DNA of 64,000 nucleotides from Megalobrama amblycephala. Its lineage: Eukaryota > Chordata > Actinopteri > Cypriniformes > Xenocyprididae. The notes beneath the pieces were generated by a model. It saw nothing but the letters and a program-made list of their open reading frames with translations, had not been told where the DNA came from and did not search any database. The position numbers and the translations under genes are program-made. Of this stretch, positions 1-12,400 are shown piece after piece; position 1 is the stretch's first letter; every line of letters starts with the position of its first letter. The stretch covers positions 5,688,082 to 5,752,081 of the forward strand of contig NC_063054.1 of the NCBI RefSeq assembly GCF_018812025.1, read 5' to 3'.

Positions 1-2559
1 GTGTAACGCGGATATGACGCCATTGACAGGCGACTCCCGTACACGTCCTGTATCCTTAGTTAAAATCACGATTTTCTCATGTTTTACAAATAGTTGGAAA
101 CATTTGGGATATTGTAAGTACTTAACTAAACAAAATATATTACACTGGCCTAGTGGTTTTTCAATTCAATTCAATTCACATTTATTTGTATAGCGCTTTT
201 CACGATGCATGTCAACATTACAATTTAAAGAATGCAGTTAGCAAATAATGTAATAATTTAGGCAATTAATTACAATCACTGTTAGCAGTTTAACTGAAGG
301 TAGAAGCAATGAGCTCCTGGAAAAATGAATTGTTTTTGTTTATTTTACTAAAAAAAATCTTGTAGCTTTAAATCTTTTTGTGTTGCTGTCAATAGAATCA
401 AAGTATTTTCTCATGATTTATGACCAGTTTTTTGAAAAGCAGAATGAAACAGGAATAAAGTACTTATTTAAAATATATAATTTATTTCAACAATTAGCAT
501 TTTTTTTTAAATTTATTTTTAATTTAATATTATGCTATTTTTAAACTATTTCTAAACTTTTTTCTTTTCTTTTGCAGACAAATCAATATGAGAGTGAGAA
601 AATGATGGCAGAATTTTCATTATGAGTGAACTATTTTTGATAAAAGGAGCAGGTTTATGGAGATAGCAAATAACTATCACTGCGAAGTGATCCCTTAAAG
701 GATCCTCATTCTAGATAAATCTTTTGCATTCATCACTCTTAGAATATACTCTCGCCGGTCAGAACTTCAGAATGTGTACTGCATATTTATCATTACATGA
801 AAAAAACAAGCTCATCCTAAAGCTCATATGTTCTGTGTTTGAGGCTAGGGGTGTAAGCGAATCTGTCTGACCTGCTCTCAAAGACAGCAGCTGTCCACTG
901 ATTCATCACTCCAAGGAGCCCACAGCTGCTCGACTGCATCAATACATACGCTGGCCCAGGTCTGTCAGCAGGAGCATTGGGCCCCTACAAAGATGCTAGG
1001 TGTACTCAGTTATAGTCACAACATTTCAGAATTTATTTGTAGAGGGATTCCAACTATGATTCTATTTTCTGGAATGCTGAAGCCCCCGGTGATGATTTAA
1101 AACGTCCCATTCAACACTTATAGTTTCCAGAAAAGCTAATGTTAGAAGATTTTACCGATGTGGATTGATGGAATTCCAATTTTTGTACATTTGAAAGTTT
1201 AATTATGGTTTGAACAAAAGTGATTATTGTTTTTGTACATGGTCCCACATGGACAGTGTGCTTTCTTCATTGTTTGAAACATGATCTGACATTAACCTCA
1301 TGACTTGCAATTTTGTGCCTTCCAGGCATGTCCTGATTTTGCAGAGTTAGACGCATTCCTGGGTCAACATATTTTGTTGATCCTGGAACAACATTCCTGT
1401 CTGAAAATATAATCATAACCATATTGTTACGTGTGGTGTGTAGATGAAGGCACAAGGACGAAGGAGAATACGTGGAGTAGAATTTAATCACAGGAACAGG
1501 CAGGAAACTAAATATACACATCTAACATCAATGCATAAATGAGAACGGACAAGGAATGAAGGAAAATACAGGGTATATACACACAGGTGACAAACAAAGG
1601 GAACTTAACACGGTAATTAACGGGCCACAGGTGAATAAAATGACTAATTAAACAGAATGGGGAAAACTAGATCAAACTAAAGAAAAAAAAAAGTGAACAT
1701 GTAACACATATCCCTACCCTAAACCTAACCCTACAAGTTATCCCTAAAATCACAGGGAAATGACAGGTTAAAACACTGATGTAGAAGCACATAATCCTAG
1801 TTGTAAGCCTAAATTTGACATAAACTTTAAAACTTGTCCCTCAAATCTGATTGGTTGATTGGAATGTTGTTCTAGGATCAGCAAAGATTTTCTTGCAATC
1901 ATGACTTTTTCTCTCAAAATTATAACTTTAAATTTCACAGTTCCATCTGGGTGTACTCATGATGTCTGCCACCTTTATCTTGGAATATAACTATCTCAAT
2001 ATAATATTTGCCATATTTACAAACTCTTGACCAATCATAGTTGGACAGTGCATGTTGGGGTCTTTATAGCAACTTTAGAGCTGTCAACAGATCCTGTTGT
2101 GGTACCTCTGTCAGATTTGGAGGGTTGTAGATGCCAATAGCACCCCTTCCCAAATCCACCACACCCTCATTTCCTGTGGTAAGGGGCTGTGGGAAATCTT
2201 GTGCCGTCTGATAAGGCAGCCAGAAGGGAAACCAAGACAGGCATGTAATCAGTGTGTTGGATGTTGGTAATCAAGAACAATCACAAGTCAGCATCTTGTT
2301 TGTTTAGCATCAGCGTCCCATACCATACCTAGGCATAACGTGATGCTTACAGAAAAATTACAATAGAAAGTTACACTTTGTTTGTCCAAAATTAGGCTAG
2401 TATTTGTACCATTAACTTAATCTGCCATTGATAACTTTGTCACCTTGTCTTATGTTTCTGATTGACTCCCTGCTGACAACATTAAGCACACAGAGATTAA
2501 CAAAACAGCTTGATTTTCATGTGAATAAAACAGATGAGGTGTTTTTTTCATTCTCATAG
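1..2559. other. Repeat-rich non-coding DNA, no gene seen
   Basis: No reading frame here looks like a protein family I know. Around 155-215 is an AATTC-rich stretch running into a tail containing TTTATTTGTATAGCGC, a dispersed motif I associate with teleost repeats. Around 1426-1710 a block bounded by TGTTAC-type sequence on both sides resembles worn LTR or SINE debris. Around 1715-1770 there is a stretch with repeated CCTA/CCCTAA words, but it is too short and irregular to be a telomeric array. Confidence 0.5.
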
Positions 2560-3140
2560 TGCCCCTATTATGTTTTTTTTTTTTCAAATATTACCTTTCA
2601 TGTAGGCCTAATATAGCTGTTTGTGAAAGTAAAAGGTCTGCAGAGTTTCAAAGATCAGAATGCACAATAAATGGAGTTGTTGACTCCCAAAACAAAGAAC
2701 CAATTCTAAACTGCCTAAACTTCTAGTCTTACTTTCCTGCACAAACCTACATAGGTTTGTAACAAATTTGTAGTTTGTAAAACACTGTAGTTGTAGCTGA
2801 GGCCAAGAAGAGTTTGGTTTATCGACATGTCGATAAGATGCAGGTTTCTGTGCTGCGGAAGCAAATTCACATTGCATGCACTTCCAAAGGATGAGGACTC
2901 GGGCTTGAATTGATACGATAAAACTGATGCGCACGTCACTGTTTATATCGCTGTGTTTACAAGTGCTGTGGAAACTCTGGAGCTGAAATTCTGATATATT
3001 GATGGACATTTTGTTTCCAACATGCACTGTAAGCGGTAGAATCAAATCAAAACAGGCTAGGCCATCTGACCAATCTACAGAGCCCCACACAGGAAAAAAA
3101 GTGCACATGCTTTACTGTCATTCCCTCGATTTACTAAATC

Positions 3141-3282
3141 GTGTGCAATTTATAAATTGAGGGAACGACGTAGAAAAAGGTGTGCATGATTTAGTAAATT
3201 GAGGGAACGAATAATTCAATTGTGCGCATGATTTATAAATCGAGGGAACGACTTAGTAAAGCATATGTACGATTTAGTCCTA
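3141..3282. repeat. About 41-bp tandem repeat
   Basis: Roughly three and a half diverged units of about 41 bp recur. Each contains a TGTGCATGATTTA-like head and a core of AATTGAGGGAACGA or its near relative. The core returns at about 3157, 3200 and 3239. Confidence 0.6.
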
Positions 3283-3460
3283 ATATATGTGTATTTGTCC
3301 TCGATTCCTGTACTCGTGAGATTTTACCTGTGACCTCGCGTCACATGAGGTCCCGTCACCCAAACAAGAAATGTACTGTGTGTTTTGCCATAAGGAACTG
3401 GCATACTGGTGTTCGGGACAGCGTGCTCAGAAACTCACCCAATCGATCGTGGATTACTTT

Positions 3461-3463
<3 letters not shown>

Positions 3464-3540
<77 letters not shown>
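3464..3540. repeat. (CA)n microsatellite
   Basis: About 38 uninterrupted CA units. Reading frames crossing it give poly-His-Thr or poly-Cys-Val, which are artefacts. Confidence 0.98.
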
Positions 3541-3542
<2 letters not shown>

Positions 3543-3694
3543 ACATACAACATTGTGGTGCAGCAACACTAGATTGACTGTAGATATTGTGTTTGTTTTG
3601 TAATATACACTGGTTGTCTGCTGGACGATTTGTGTTGGTGTTTGTTATTGCTTCTATTTTTGGTTGACTTTAGAAACAGGATATTTGTTTCTGT

Positions 3695-3734
3695 TATTTG
3701 TTTATACTCTACTAAATATTTAAGTGGAGTGTTA
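3695..3734 (+). repeat. LTR-remnant direct repeat, left copy
   Basis: A stretch of about 40 bp ending in ATTTAAGTGGAGTGTTACA recurs almost unchanged at 5009-5048, on either side of a Ty3/gypsy pol remnant. Directly after this copy comes TGGTGGCCCGTACGG, which is placed where a primer-binding or leader region would be. I read the pair as the surviving 3' ends of the two LTRs of a decayed element. Confidence 0.45.
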
Positions 3735-4129
3735 CATAGTGGTGGCCCGTACGGAGACATCACCTTTTAGCATCTACTGGGAACAACCGGAGGGTTAGGT
3801 ACATTAGGTAGTGTTTTGTAGTATTTACAGTAGAGATATCGTATGTAGCATTGACTGAGGGAATTTAACACTAGCTGCTGATATCGGAGTTCTAAAATCA
3901 TGAACAGATGAGATGGAGGGAGATGGAGTGTACAGCTGTAATCTAGAGAGAGCAGGGGTACTGGTGGATCATAGCTTTTTCATTTGACTCTCCCATCTTG
4001 CATCTCTTCTCAGGAAACAGTCCACCATGGCTCTCTCCAACTTCTCCAGTGATTTTTGGAAATATTCTTCCAAGTCTGCTAAGCCAGCCTTGATACCATC
4101 AAACAAATGTTGCAAGACCCAGCTGTGTT

Positions 4130-5000
4130 GATGCAGCCTGATCTCAACCAACCTTTTCAGGTACATACAAATGCCATTGACGCAGGCTTAGGAGCTATTC
4201 TCATCCAGCAAATACCTGAGGGTGAAAGAGTAATAGCTTATGCATCAAGAACATTATGAGGAGCAGAGATAAATTATTCCAACTCAGAAAAAGAGTGTCT
4301 GGCGGTGGTCTGGGCAGTGGAAAAGTGGAGGCATTACGATCAGGTACGATCAGGCTGACCAGGTGAACTCTTAGGTTGCAGCAGTTCAATTTCCAAGTCC
4401 ATCCAGGAAAGGATGTCTCAACCTGGGTCCAGATGCCCTGTCTCAAGCCTGCAAGTCTTTGGAAGGAGAAGACGCACACTGTTTGGCCATAACAACACCT
4501 AAATGCTCATCAGACATACCACACACACTGGACGAAATCTCTCAAGCACAAGGTAGTGACAGTACTATTTCTCACCTGAAGTTAGAGTCCAAAAACAGGA
4601 AGGTACAAGACCAACAGAGGTCCACTTTTGCCGGGTACCTGTACGGAATAATGGAGACAAATTCCAATTGGTTGTTCCTCAAGCATTAATATCTGGATTT
4701 CTACACTACTTCCATGAAAATCTGCTGGGAGGACATCTGGGCTGACTAAAAACCCTTCTTAGGCTCTTGGAGGTGGCTTGGTGGCCTACCGTCCGCAAAG
4801 ACATCTGGCTGTACGTCAAGTGGTGCGAGATCTGGCCGAAATTTAAACATGAAAACACAAAACCCAGCAATTTTCTACAGCATACGCAAGTGACAGAACC
4901 GGGCCATACACTGGGTATGGATTTAATGGGATCCTTTCCCCTCAGTAAGAAACTAAACACTTACCTCCTCATGATAGTTGACTACTACATGTATATAACT
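4130..5000 (+). pseudogene. Ty3/gypsy retrotransposon pol remnant (RNase H to integrase)
   Basis: Reading the plus strand across frames gives an RNase H segment (about 4140-4340) with the typical signature TNAIDAGLGAILIQQ, followed by IAYASR and [15 protein letters not shown]. Further on is an integrase zinc-finger and core start (about 4700-5000), with KDIWLYVKWCEIW, then HTLGMDLMGSFP and LLMIVDYY, as in gypsy integrases. Stops and frameshifts interrupt it, for example a TGA after the RNase H segment. The gag, protease and most of the reverse transcriptase are absent. It is a dead fragment, sitting between two 40-bp direct repeats and inside an older DNA transposon. Confidence 0.8.
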
Positions 5001-5008
5001 CCTATTAT

Positions 5009-5048
5009 TTGTTTATACTCTACTAAGTATTTAAGTGGAGTGTTACAA
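5009..5048 (+). repeat. LTR-remnant direct repeat, right copy
   Basis: This near-identical partner of 3695-3734 directly follows the integrase remnant. The junction at about 5005 suggests that an internal deletion joined pol to the 3' end of the right LTR. Confidence 0.45.
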
Positions 5049-5334
5049 CAGACTGGGTCATCTGACCAATCAGAGCAGAGTGGACCAATCACAACAGACT
5101 GGGCAATCTGAATAATTATGATAGAGTAGACCAATCGCAACAGACTGGGCCATCTGACCAATGGAAAGGAGATGTTTAGAGAGACCGGATCTTTTATGAA
5201 CCGTTTAAGTCAGGCACTGTGAGAAAAGAGGTGATGCTGCCATGTATATTATCAAAAAATTTAAGTGTTTTTTTTTTTTTTTTTTTGCCTTGAATGCATT
5301 TTAGGAGACCTCCAAAACAAAATTAGGGGCACTT

Positions 5335-6893
5335 TAATATTTTCCTTATGTCTGATAAACTGCAGGAATATATTACAATGGTTCTTTGCATGTTATTGCC
5401 TGCTGGAATGTATATGAATACATACATAATTCAGTATCTGTTTTTAAAATAGCTTAAAGCACCTGAGATCATTTGTGAGCGTCTGACAGCGGGAGGGTCT
5501 GGATTTAGTGCTGTGTTTGTGAGAGTTCTGTGGTATGTGCAACAGGCGGACAGAAGGACGGCCTGTGAACGCAACTGCCTGACTTACACGCAATGCTTCA
5601 GCTGATGAAAGGAAGTCACGACCTGAACAGTCCATTGCAATGGGATATTTTTCTTTTTCAGATAAGCAAGGGGCACAGACAGTTTTTCTAATGGAACATG
5701 AAATTAATAAAATGCCAGTGCAAAGGCTCAAAAACTATGCAATTGTAATTTACTATTCAATTAATATAGAGAAATTAATCATGTATAAATTCAAAATGCT
5801 AAAAGTGATTTTAAAAAGGCATCCTATTTAAAGTGAGAGAGACAAGAAAAACAGAAAAAAATTCTTACTAATTATGTTCTGCCCATTTCCTGGTTTATCT
5901 GCTGGACTTCCTCCCTTCTGGTAAGATTGCAAGACTTTTGTCTGTGTAGACCAAATGGCACTAAAATAAGCACACTGATTATTAGTACATTAATTCTTGA
6001 TTATTTGAATTATTTTTTTAAGCTGAAAGAACTTGGCACCAGATCTAAGCAATGTCCTAGCCATATTCAATTGCTTATATCAGAGTTCTTTTCTTCAGAT
6101 AGTAAAGCTTTAGATAGTATCTTTAAATTCTTTTTCCTCAATTATGCAGATAACAAAAGCAGAAGTTGGTCTCAGTCTATTGCCAACATGAAATGTATGA
6201 TAATCTTTAAGCTTTTAACAGCTCTTTTAACATATTCCATTTCATTAAAAGATTTGTACATAAATGTTTTTGAGCAAGACATTCACTGCACTCAATTTTC
6301 CAAGAAAATTGCAGTGAAACAGTGATTTGTAATGCCTCTTGAAAAACCAACTTTAATGGACACTAGAACTGGGTATGGGGCTTTAGAGAAGTCCACACAG
6401 TCTACAATGTTAGTTTCCTTAAACTGGACTTAATTGAAGTGGCCCCATCCACCCTTTCCTCTAGCGCTTTAATCAACCTGCCATTATCAGGATGCTTTTG
6501 AAAAACAGAATAATTGGCTCCAACCTGCCGAACAAACAAAAGAAAAAAAAAAAAGGAAAACAGGATGCATGTACAGGAAGTTAGTCATACATTGTAAGTT
6601 GTAAATAAATGATTGAATGAAAATAGAAATATATTTAAAATATAAATGTATATCATACTTTTAAAAATAATTTTGCTAAAACAGTACAGAAATGAGGTAA
6701 AATATTGCAGTAAACTGTCAGTATTAAAATAAAAAAAAAAACCTATAATACAATAAAATGCACCGAGTAAAATTAGAATTAAATACTCAGCAAATTTAAC
6801 AAAAAAAAATATGTAATAGTATCTATACAACTTATTTATCATTCACTCAATCAATGGGGTGTAAAGTGCACTGTCACTGACAGTGAATTTTAA
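5335..6893. other. AT-rich non-coding DNA
   Basis: No gene seen. The longest plus-strand frame (5927-6325, 132 codons) is rich in F, L, I, S and K, has no recognisable domain and lies in AT-rich sequence, so it was not called. Confidence 0.5.
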
Positions 6894-7845
6894 AGGTGCC
6901 CTATAACGTTCTTTCACAAGATATAATATAAGTCTAAGGTGTCCCCTGAATGTGTCTGTGAAGTTTCAGCTCAAAATACCACATAGATTTTTTTTAATTA
7001 ATTTTTTTAACTGCCTATTTTGGGGCATCATTAACTATGCACCGTTTCAGGCTGCGGCCCCTTTAAATCGCGCGCTCCCTGCCCCCCGAACTCTCGACTA
7101 TAATACAGTGCATTTACAAAGTTCACACAGGTAATATAACCCTCAAATGGATCTTTACAAGATGTTCGTCATGCATACTGCATGCATGCACCGGATCATG
7201 TGAGTATAGTATTTATTTGGATGTTTACATTTGATTCTGAATGAGTTTGATAGTGCTCTGTGGCTAAAGCTAACATTACACACTGTTGGAGAGATTTATA
7301 AAGGATGAAGTTGTGTTTATGAATTATACAGACTGCAAGTGTTTAAAAATGAAAAAAGCGACGGCTCTTGTCTCTGTGAATACAGTAATAAACAATGGTA
7401 ATTTTAACCACATTTAACAGTACATTAGCAACATGCTAACGAAACATTTATAAAGACAATTTACAAATATCACTAAAAATACCATGTAATCATGGATCAT
7501 TGCTTCATCTGCCATTTTTTGCTATTGTTCTTGCTTGCTTACCTAGTCTGATGATTCAGCTGTGCTGCTCCGGATGTTAATACTGGCTGCCCTTGTCTAA
7601 TGCCTTGAACATGGGCTGGCATATGCAAATATTGGGGGCGTACATATTAATGATCCCGACTGTTACGTAACAGTTGGTGTTATGTTGAGATTCGCCTGTT
7701 TTTTGGAGGTCTTTTAAACAAATGAGATTTACACAAGAAAGAGGAAACAATGGAGTTTGAGACTCACTGTATGTCATTTCCATGTACTGAACTCTTGTTA
7801 TTCAACTATGCCAAGGTAAATTCAATTTTTGATTCTAGGGCACCT
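6894..7845 (+). mobile_element. TTAA-flanked non-autonomous DNA transposon, family B copy 1
   Basis: The ends are AGGTGCCCT and AGGGCACCT, each directly bounded by TTAA (6890-6893 and 7846-7849). The same 950-980 bp sequence recurs in opposite orientation at 33094-34075, which proves a mobile unit. TTAA duplication with AGG-type termini suits Kolobok-like or piggyBac-like transposases. No transposase is encoded. A short frame (minus strand, 7577-7783) starting MEMTYSESQTPLF is conserved in both copies. It may be a neutral relic of a shared source sequence. Confidence 0.75.
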
Positions 7846-7849
7846 TTAA

Positions 7850-8356
7850 AATTATTCTTATTACTAAATTTGTGACAAATGTCTGCCAGGTGGCAAAACC
7901 CTTATAGTGGATATAAACAGCTGGCAGTAATTGTTAGTAGTGAGGCTGAACAGTGTAGACAAGAACTGCAAACTACATGTGTGTGACCAGCATGTGACCT
8001 TTCTACATGAAGATTATGGATGACTCATGGTGAAATACTATAATGGTAAACAGATCCTGGTGGCTGGAGAGAAGGAATGTCGACGCACACTATTGACTTG
8101 TGAAATCTGGACAATGTCTGTGTCAAATTATAGTTCGATTCGGAGAGGCAGATGTAAAGACCCTAGAGCATCAGAATTTATGAGGCACATATCAAAGAAG
8201 ACTAGAAAGTCATTCGATAGTGGGTGTAAGCATAGAAAGCAAAAGTCTGTATGTACTGTATGTATACCTTAAAGAAGCTCAAAAAGCCCTGGGTGAATAA
8301 ATGACTTAATATATAATAATCATAATATTCATCAAGATGGATCATGTTTTTTCACA
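7850..8356. other. Non-coding spacer
   Basis: No gene recognised. An 81-codon plus-strand frame at 8027-8272 has no family signature. Confidence 0.5.
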
Positions 8357-9131
8357 CACTACCGCCCAAAAGTTTGAAATAAGTTTTGTTGTTGTTGCTG
8401 CTGTTTTTTTTTGTGTTTTTTTTTAAGTCTTTTATGTTCAGCAAGGCTGCATTTATTTGAAAAAAAAAAGTGTAAACTGGCATCACATCAGTTAAGCTTT
8501 TTCCGTAGAGAAGGCGTATGACGTAGTGTTATGAACTGCAAGAGTTTTACACTTTCTTCGTACGTTGAATACAGAAGGTGGTCTGGCGAAAGCTAGATAG
8601 TTTACTTCATAACTTGTTAATGGATTTTACACAAATGCATCGCTTTGCTTCAGAAGGCCTTTATTAACCCCCCCCAGAGCCATGTGGAGTACACGTTTAT
8701 GATGGATGGATGTGACTGGAAGCACTTTCTTCAGCTCATACTCGTTGTTCCCGCTCACTGCCATTATAAAGCTCAGACTGTGTTCATCAGAAAGAAGAAA
8801 GTCATATACACCTTTGGCTTCAGGGGTGAGTGAAGATTGGGGTAATTTTCATTTGAAAGTGAACTAATAAATCAGCATATTAGAATGATTTCTGAAGGAT
8901 CATGTGACACTGAAGACTGGAGTAATGATGCTGAAAATTCAGCTTTGCCATCAAAGGAAAAAATACATTTTAAAGATATTAAAATAGAAAACAGGTCTTT
9001 TAAATTGTATAATATTTTTACAATATTCCTGTTTTTATTGTATTTTTGATCAAATAATGTAGCCTTTGCTTGAGCATAAGAGACTTCTTTCAAGAAAATT
9101 ACAATTATTCCAAACTTTTGATCACTAGTGT
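8357..9131. mobile_element. MITE interrupted by a second repeat
   Basis: The ends CACTACCGCCCAAAAG and CTTTTGATCACTAGTG are inverted repeats. The right part contains the block around TTCTGAAGGATCATGTGACA (about 8886-8906), which recurs at about 56424. The left part contains GCAAGGCTGCATTTATTTGA (about 8440). Between them, about 8470-8860, is an unrelated segment that splits the element. Confidence 0.6.
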
Positions 9132-10243
9132 AAGTTTACAGAAAATCTCCACATCATGAACCCTGACTGCACAGATGTTTGCAAGATTAATAAGCAAACT
9201 GTTGTTGATTGCACCACACAACCACTGTGTCCAGACTGGATGGCTTACCTTCAAATTGGACTGATTTTGAATAAATTGTGTGGGATAAAATTACTTTGGG
9301 CAACTGAACAAAATCTGACCTGGGTTGCATTGATTTGTGTAATTTGTATTTGTTGATGTGTAAAATAAAATAAAATAAAATAAAGAAATTTAATTGCATA
9401 ATCAACTGTTGTAATAAAACTGCCATACTTTATCATTCAATAAAATGTAGTCATAACATAAACATTAACTCAGTATTTCACTCTTGCAAGGGAATATGAA
9501 ATGCTGATTGATATACATTTAGCCACTTAATTATGACTGATGAACTACATTAAACAGCCTTCAAATTCAGCAAGAGACTTCACTGCAAAAATGTGTCACG
9601 CCACAAAAAGTTCTCATCTGAAGAATAACTGCAAGAATGTTTTTGTTTGTGATAAGAAGTGCTGAATGGCACAGCCAGTGTTATCACAGAGGCCAAGCAC
9701 TTATACCCATCTCTTCACCCTCCCTCTTGCCATTTCAGCCACGCTATCTTTCCGAGTGTGCAAAAACACTCCAGACTTCTGTGGGTTATTCAACTCATTT
9801 TACCCAGTTCAACCCTTTGAGTGATTGTACACAGCCTGTTGCAGGATTATGGATCTTGTTTTCACTCTTTTGTACAAATGTTTACTGTACTCTCTATTTT
9901 TTCAAATGAAAAAAAAAAATAAATAAATAAAAATATATATATATAATTTATGCACAAATTAATGTTGCATATACAATATACACAGATAGCTGCCTCATTA
10001 GGGCTTGAGATCATAGTATTGTTTAAACATTAAGATAAATTATATCTTCAGCATGATAAATAGCAGATGTTTAATGTCAGGGGTCTTGAGGAAAGATTAT
10101 TTTCCTGAATTCCATGGCAGCAACAAAGGAGTGGCCAGTAAGACATACTTCTGCTGCTGAATAGGAGGAAACAAAATGAGAGCGTTTGGTGCTGAAAACT
10201 TGACCGCATGCACTCTCTGTAAACAACATGAACACAATATATA
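9132..10243. other. AT-rich spacer
   Basis: No gene seen. An AT-rich block at about 9903-9960 resembles one at about 10323-10400, including the words ATTTATGCACAAA and CTTGCATAT, so part of it is a diverged local duplication. Confidence 0.45.
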
Positions 10244-11304
10244 CTGTGTGCAGAATTATTAGGCAAGTTGATTTTCTGATCATATTTTTTCCCAAGCACA
10301 TTTTACCTCTCCACATCAATTTTTCAAATGAAAAAAATAAATAAATAAATAATATATATATATAGGTTTTCTTTTGTGAGCCAAAAAAGAATTTATGCAC
10401 AAAAATTATTAAAATTAATGCAATACTTGCATATAGAAACAATAAAGCATGACCAAGGGACAGAAAAACAGAGCGGGGTAGACAAAAACTGCATGTTAAC
10501 TCAAAATAATTAAGAATTAAGGTGAAGAATTAGAAACCATCAGGCTTTAGTTCCAGCGCCACCATTTTCCAGATGCAACCATAGTCCAGAATGCAAGGTG
10601 TCAGGATTAAACATTAAGATAAAAAAACCCGCATTATATCACAAGCTGAAGTGTTATAAAATTGAAGACTGGGTTTTTATAGCATAAACAGACATAAGTG
10701 ATGAAGGACCAGCACCACATCCTCTTGTACCACTGTTTGAAGAATTTATCTTCCAGTTGGCAGTAAGTTTTGGAAGTCATTTTTAGTCCATCTCTGGGAC
10801 ATTTCTAAGAGATGACTAAAAGGAACTCAAACACCTTACTGCCAATTCTGGATAAATTCTTCAAACATTACAAGAGGATTTTCCTCAGGAGTCACTCTCA
10901 ATTCTGTCATGCCTATAAAAACCCAGTCTTCAGTATTTTATAACACTTCAGCTTGTGACAAAGTGCGGGTCATTTTTAGATTCTTTGCTAACCTAAGCCT
11001 GAGATCCTGACACCTTACTTCTGGAGACAGGTAGGCTAGTTCTGGAAAATTGGCGCTGCTAAAGGGCTGTTTCACACTTAATTCTTCACCTTAATTCTTA
11101 ATATTTTGGTTAACAGGTCTTTTCTTTTCCACCTGTTTTTGTCTGACCCCGCTGACAAATTTTGCTGTCCCTTGGTCATGCTTTAACTTTGCAATTTCTA
11201 ATAGCATTAGTATTGCATCCTTTTGTATTTAATAATTTTGACTTTTGCTGAAATCTCTTTTTTGGCTCATTTTGCCTTGACCTGCCTAATAATTCGCACA
11301 CCTA
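10244..11304. mobile_element. Foldback (long inverted repeat) element of about 1.06 kb
   Basis: The left end GTGTGCAGAATTATTAGGCA pairs with the right end TGCCTAATAATTCGCACAC after inversion. Further in, the arms keep pairing: AAGAATTAAGGTGAAGAATT with AATTCTTCACCTTAATTCTT, and AAGTGTTATAAAATTGAAG with TTCAGTATTTTATAACACTT. Nearly the whole unit can fold into one imperfect hairpin. It encodes nothing recognisable. Confidence 0.75.
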
Positions 11305-11814
11305 AATATGCATTTTTCATTTCCAGCCTTCTGAACAATTATATATCTTATAAATGTAAACAATATTAATAGTAGTTATTAAGATTAATGTGGATTGGAA
11401 TTGGTAAAACTTGGGAAAAAAATATGATGAACACTTGCCAATATGCACACATAGAAACTAATATATATGTGAGAAGTTATAGATCTTATGCTCCAGAGAA
11501 ACAAGTGCTCAGCCTTTTTATAACTGTCAGTTTTTTAAACTTTAAACTTCAGTTTTTGCAGTAGCACTTTATATTTCTATTGCTGTTGAAGAGTAATTAG
11601 CTGGTGAAGTGGATTTACTTATTGTAGAGGGGAAGTGCTTAGGGAAGTTTGCGAGTGCAAATCTAAAAGTGCAGTGGAATGCAACCTATGATGTTTTGCC
11701 TGCCCAGGCTCCGACCAATTCATGTGACAGAAAACTACGGCTGCGTTCCAGGTCGTTTTTTTATGCCCTTCCTTCGCTAACTTCCCAATTTTCTTCAACG
11801 CTTATCATCAGAAG
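11305..11814. other. Non-coding spacer
   Basis: No gene recognised. A 79-codon plus-strand frame at 11609-11848 shows no family signature. Confidence 0.45.
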
Positions 11815-12049
11815 ACACTCCTGTCAAGGTGTTAACTTTCTTGGATGACCTGGACGTCTCTGTGAGATGGTTGCAGTTCCATCTCTTTTAAATTTTTGTA
11901 CCACTTTTGCTACAATATTCTGTAAATCTTTTATTAAGTAAATCTTTGCTGATCTTCTTGTAGTTTTCACCTTTCTGGTGTAAAGAAATGATTTTCTTTC
12001 TCAGGTCTTGTGACATTTCTCTTCCATGTGTTGCCATTGTTGACAGCAT
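11815..12049 (-). pseudogene. Tc1-like transposase N-terminus, broken
   Basis: From the ATG at 12049 the minus strand reads a helix-turn-helix style start, MSQDLRKKIISLHQKGENYK, followed by KISKDLL. It is then disrupted by frame changes, although RRPGHPRK-type DNA-binding residues can still be made out in the shifted frame. The catalytic DDE part is missing. It represents only the DNA-binding domain of a Tc1 transposase and cannot be functional. Confidence 0.75.
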
Positions 12050-12400
12050 GAAATGGGAAGGCGTTTTAACACCCTTTTATAGTCAACTGTCTGCTGGATG
12101 CCTGTGTTATAAATAATTAGACTCACCTGTGGTTGAATTCTTGTTAAATTAGACATTTGTAGTCTAAAAGAGACTTTCAGTGGGGGTGTACTCATATTTG
12201 CATCACCCTAATTTGAGTACAACTGAAAATTTTGTTCTCTAAGTTATATTATTAACCTTAATTTCATGTTATAATTAAACAGATGTTATATAAAACTTAG
12301 TCTTGTCAACGTTTTGAAATATTGTTTTTAGTGTTCATTGAGATATTGTTTAAAATGTTACTTTTCAAAGGGGGTGTACTCATTTACGCTGGGCACTGTA
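11815..12400 (-). mobile_element. Truncated Tc1-like transposon (5' end and transposase start)
   Basis: Read on the minus strand, the element starts with a terminal repeat at 12400-12369 (tacagtgcccagcgtaaatg type), closely related to the ends of the Tc1 copy at 37892-39477. It runs into a transposase beginning at 12049. The other end is lost near 11815. Confidence 0.75.

Larger units (their letters stand above)
2560..5334. mobile_element. Interrupted inverted-repeat DNA transposon
   Basis: The left end begins AGTGCCCCTATTATG followed by a T run. The right end is its inverse, ATTAGGGGCACT, followed by TTAA. A left half (about 2560-3075) and a right half (about 5045-5334) share a motif around CCATCTGACCAAT. 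Between them lie a short tandem repeat, a long CA microsatellite and a Ty3/gypsy pol remnant, so the element was opened by later insertions. The TTAA at the right edge fits a superfamily that targets TTAA; the left flank is mutated. The 166-codon frame on the minus strand across 2608-3108 is treated as spurious. Confidence 0.5.

Noticed and set aside
1715..1770. CCTAACCC-like words suggesting telomeric repeat
   Set aside because: Only a few irregular units within a dispersed repeat; no array.
2608..3108. 166-codon minus-strand frame
   Set aside because: Lies inside a dispersed inverted-repeat element and has no protein signature.
3222..3603. Overlapping frames rich in His-Thr or Cys-Val
   Set aside because: They are translations of the CA microsatellite in several frames.
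5927..6325. 132-codon plus-strand frame
   Set aside because: AT-rich composition, no domain, no splice or promoter context; likely chance.
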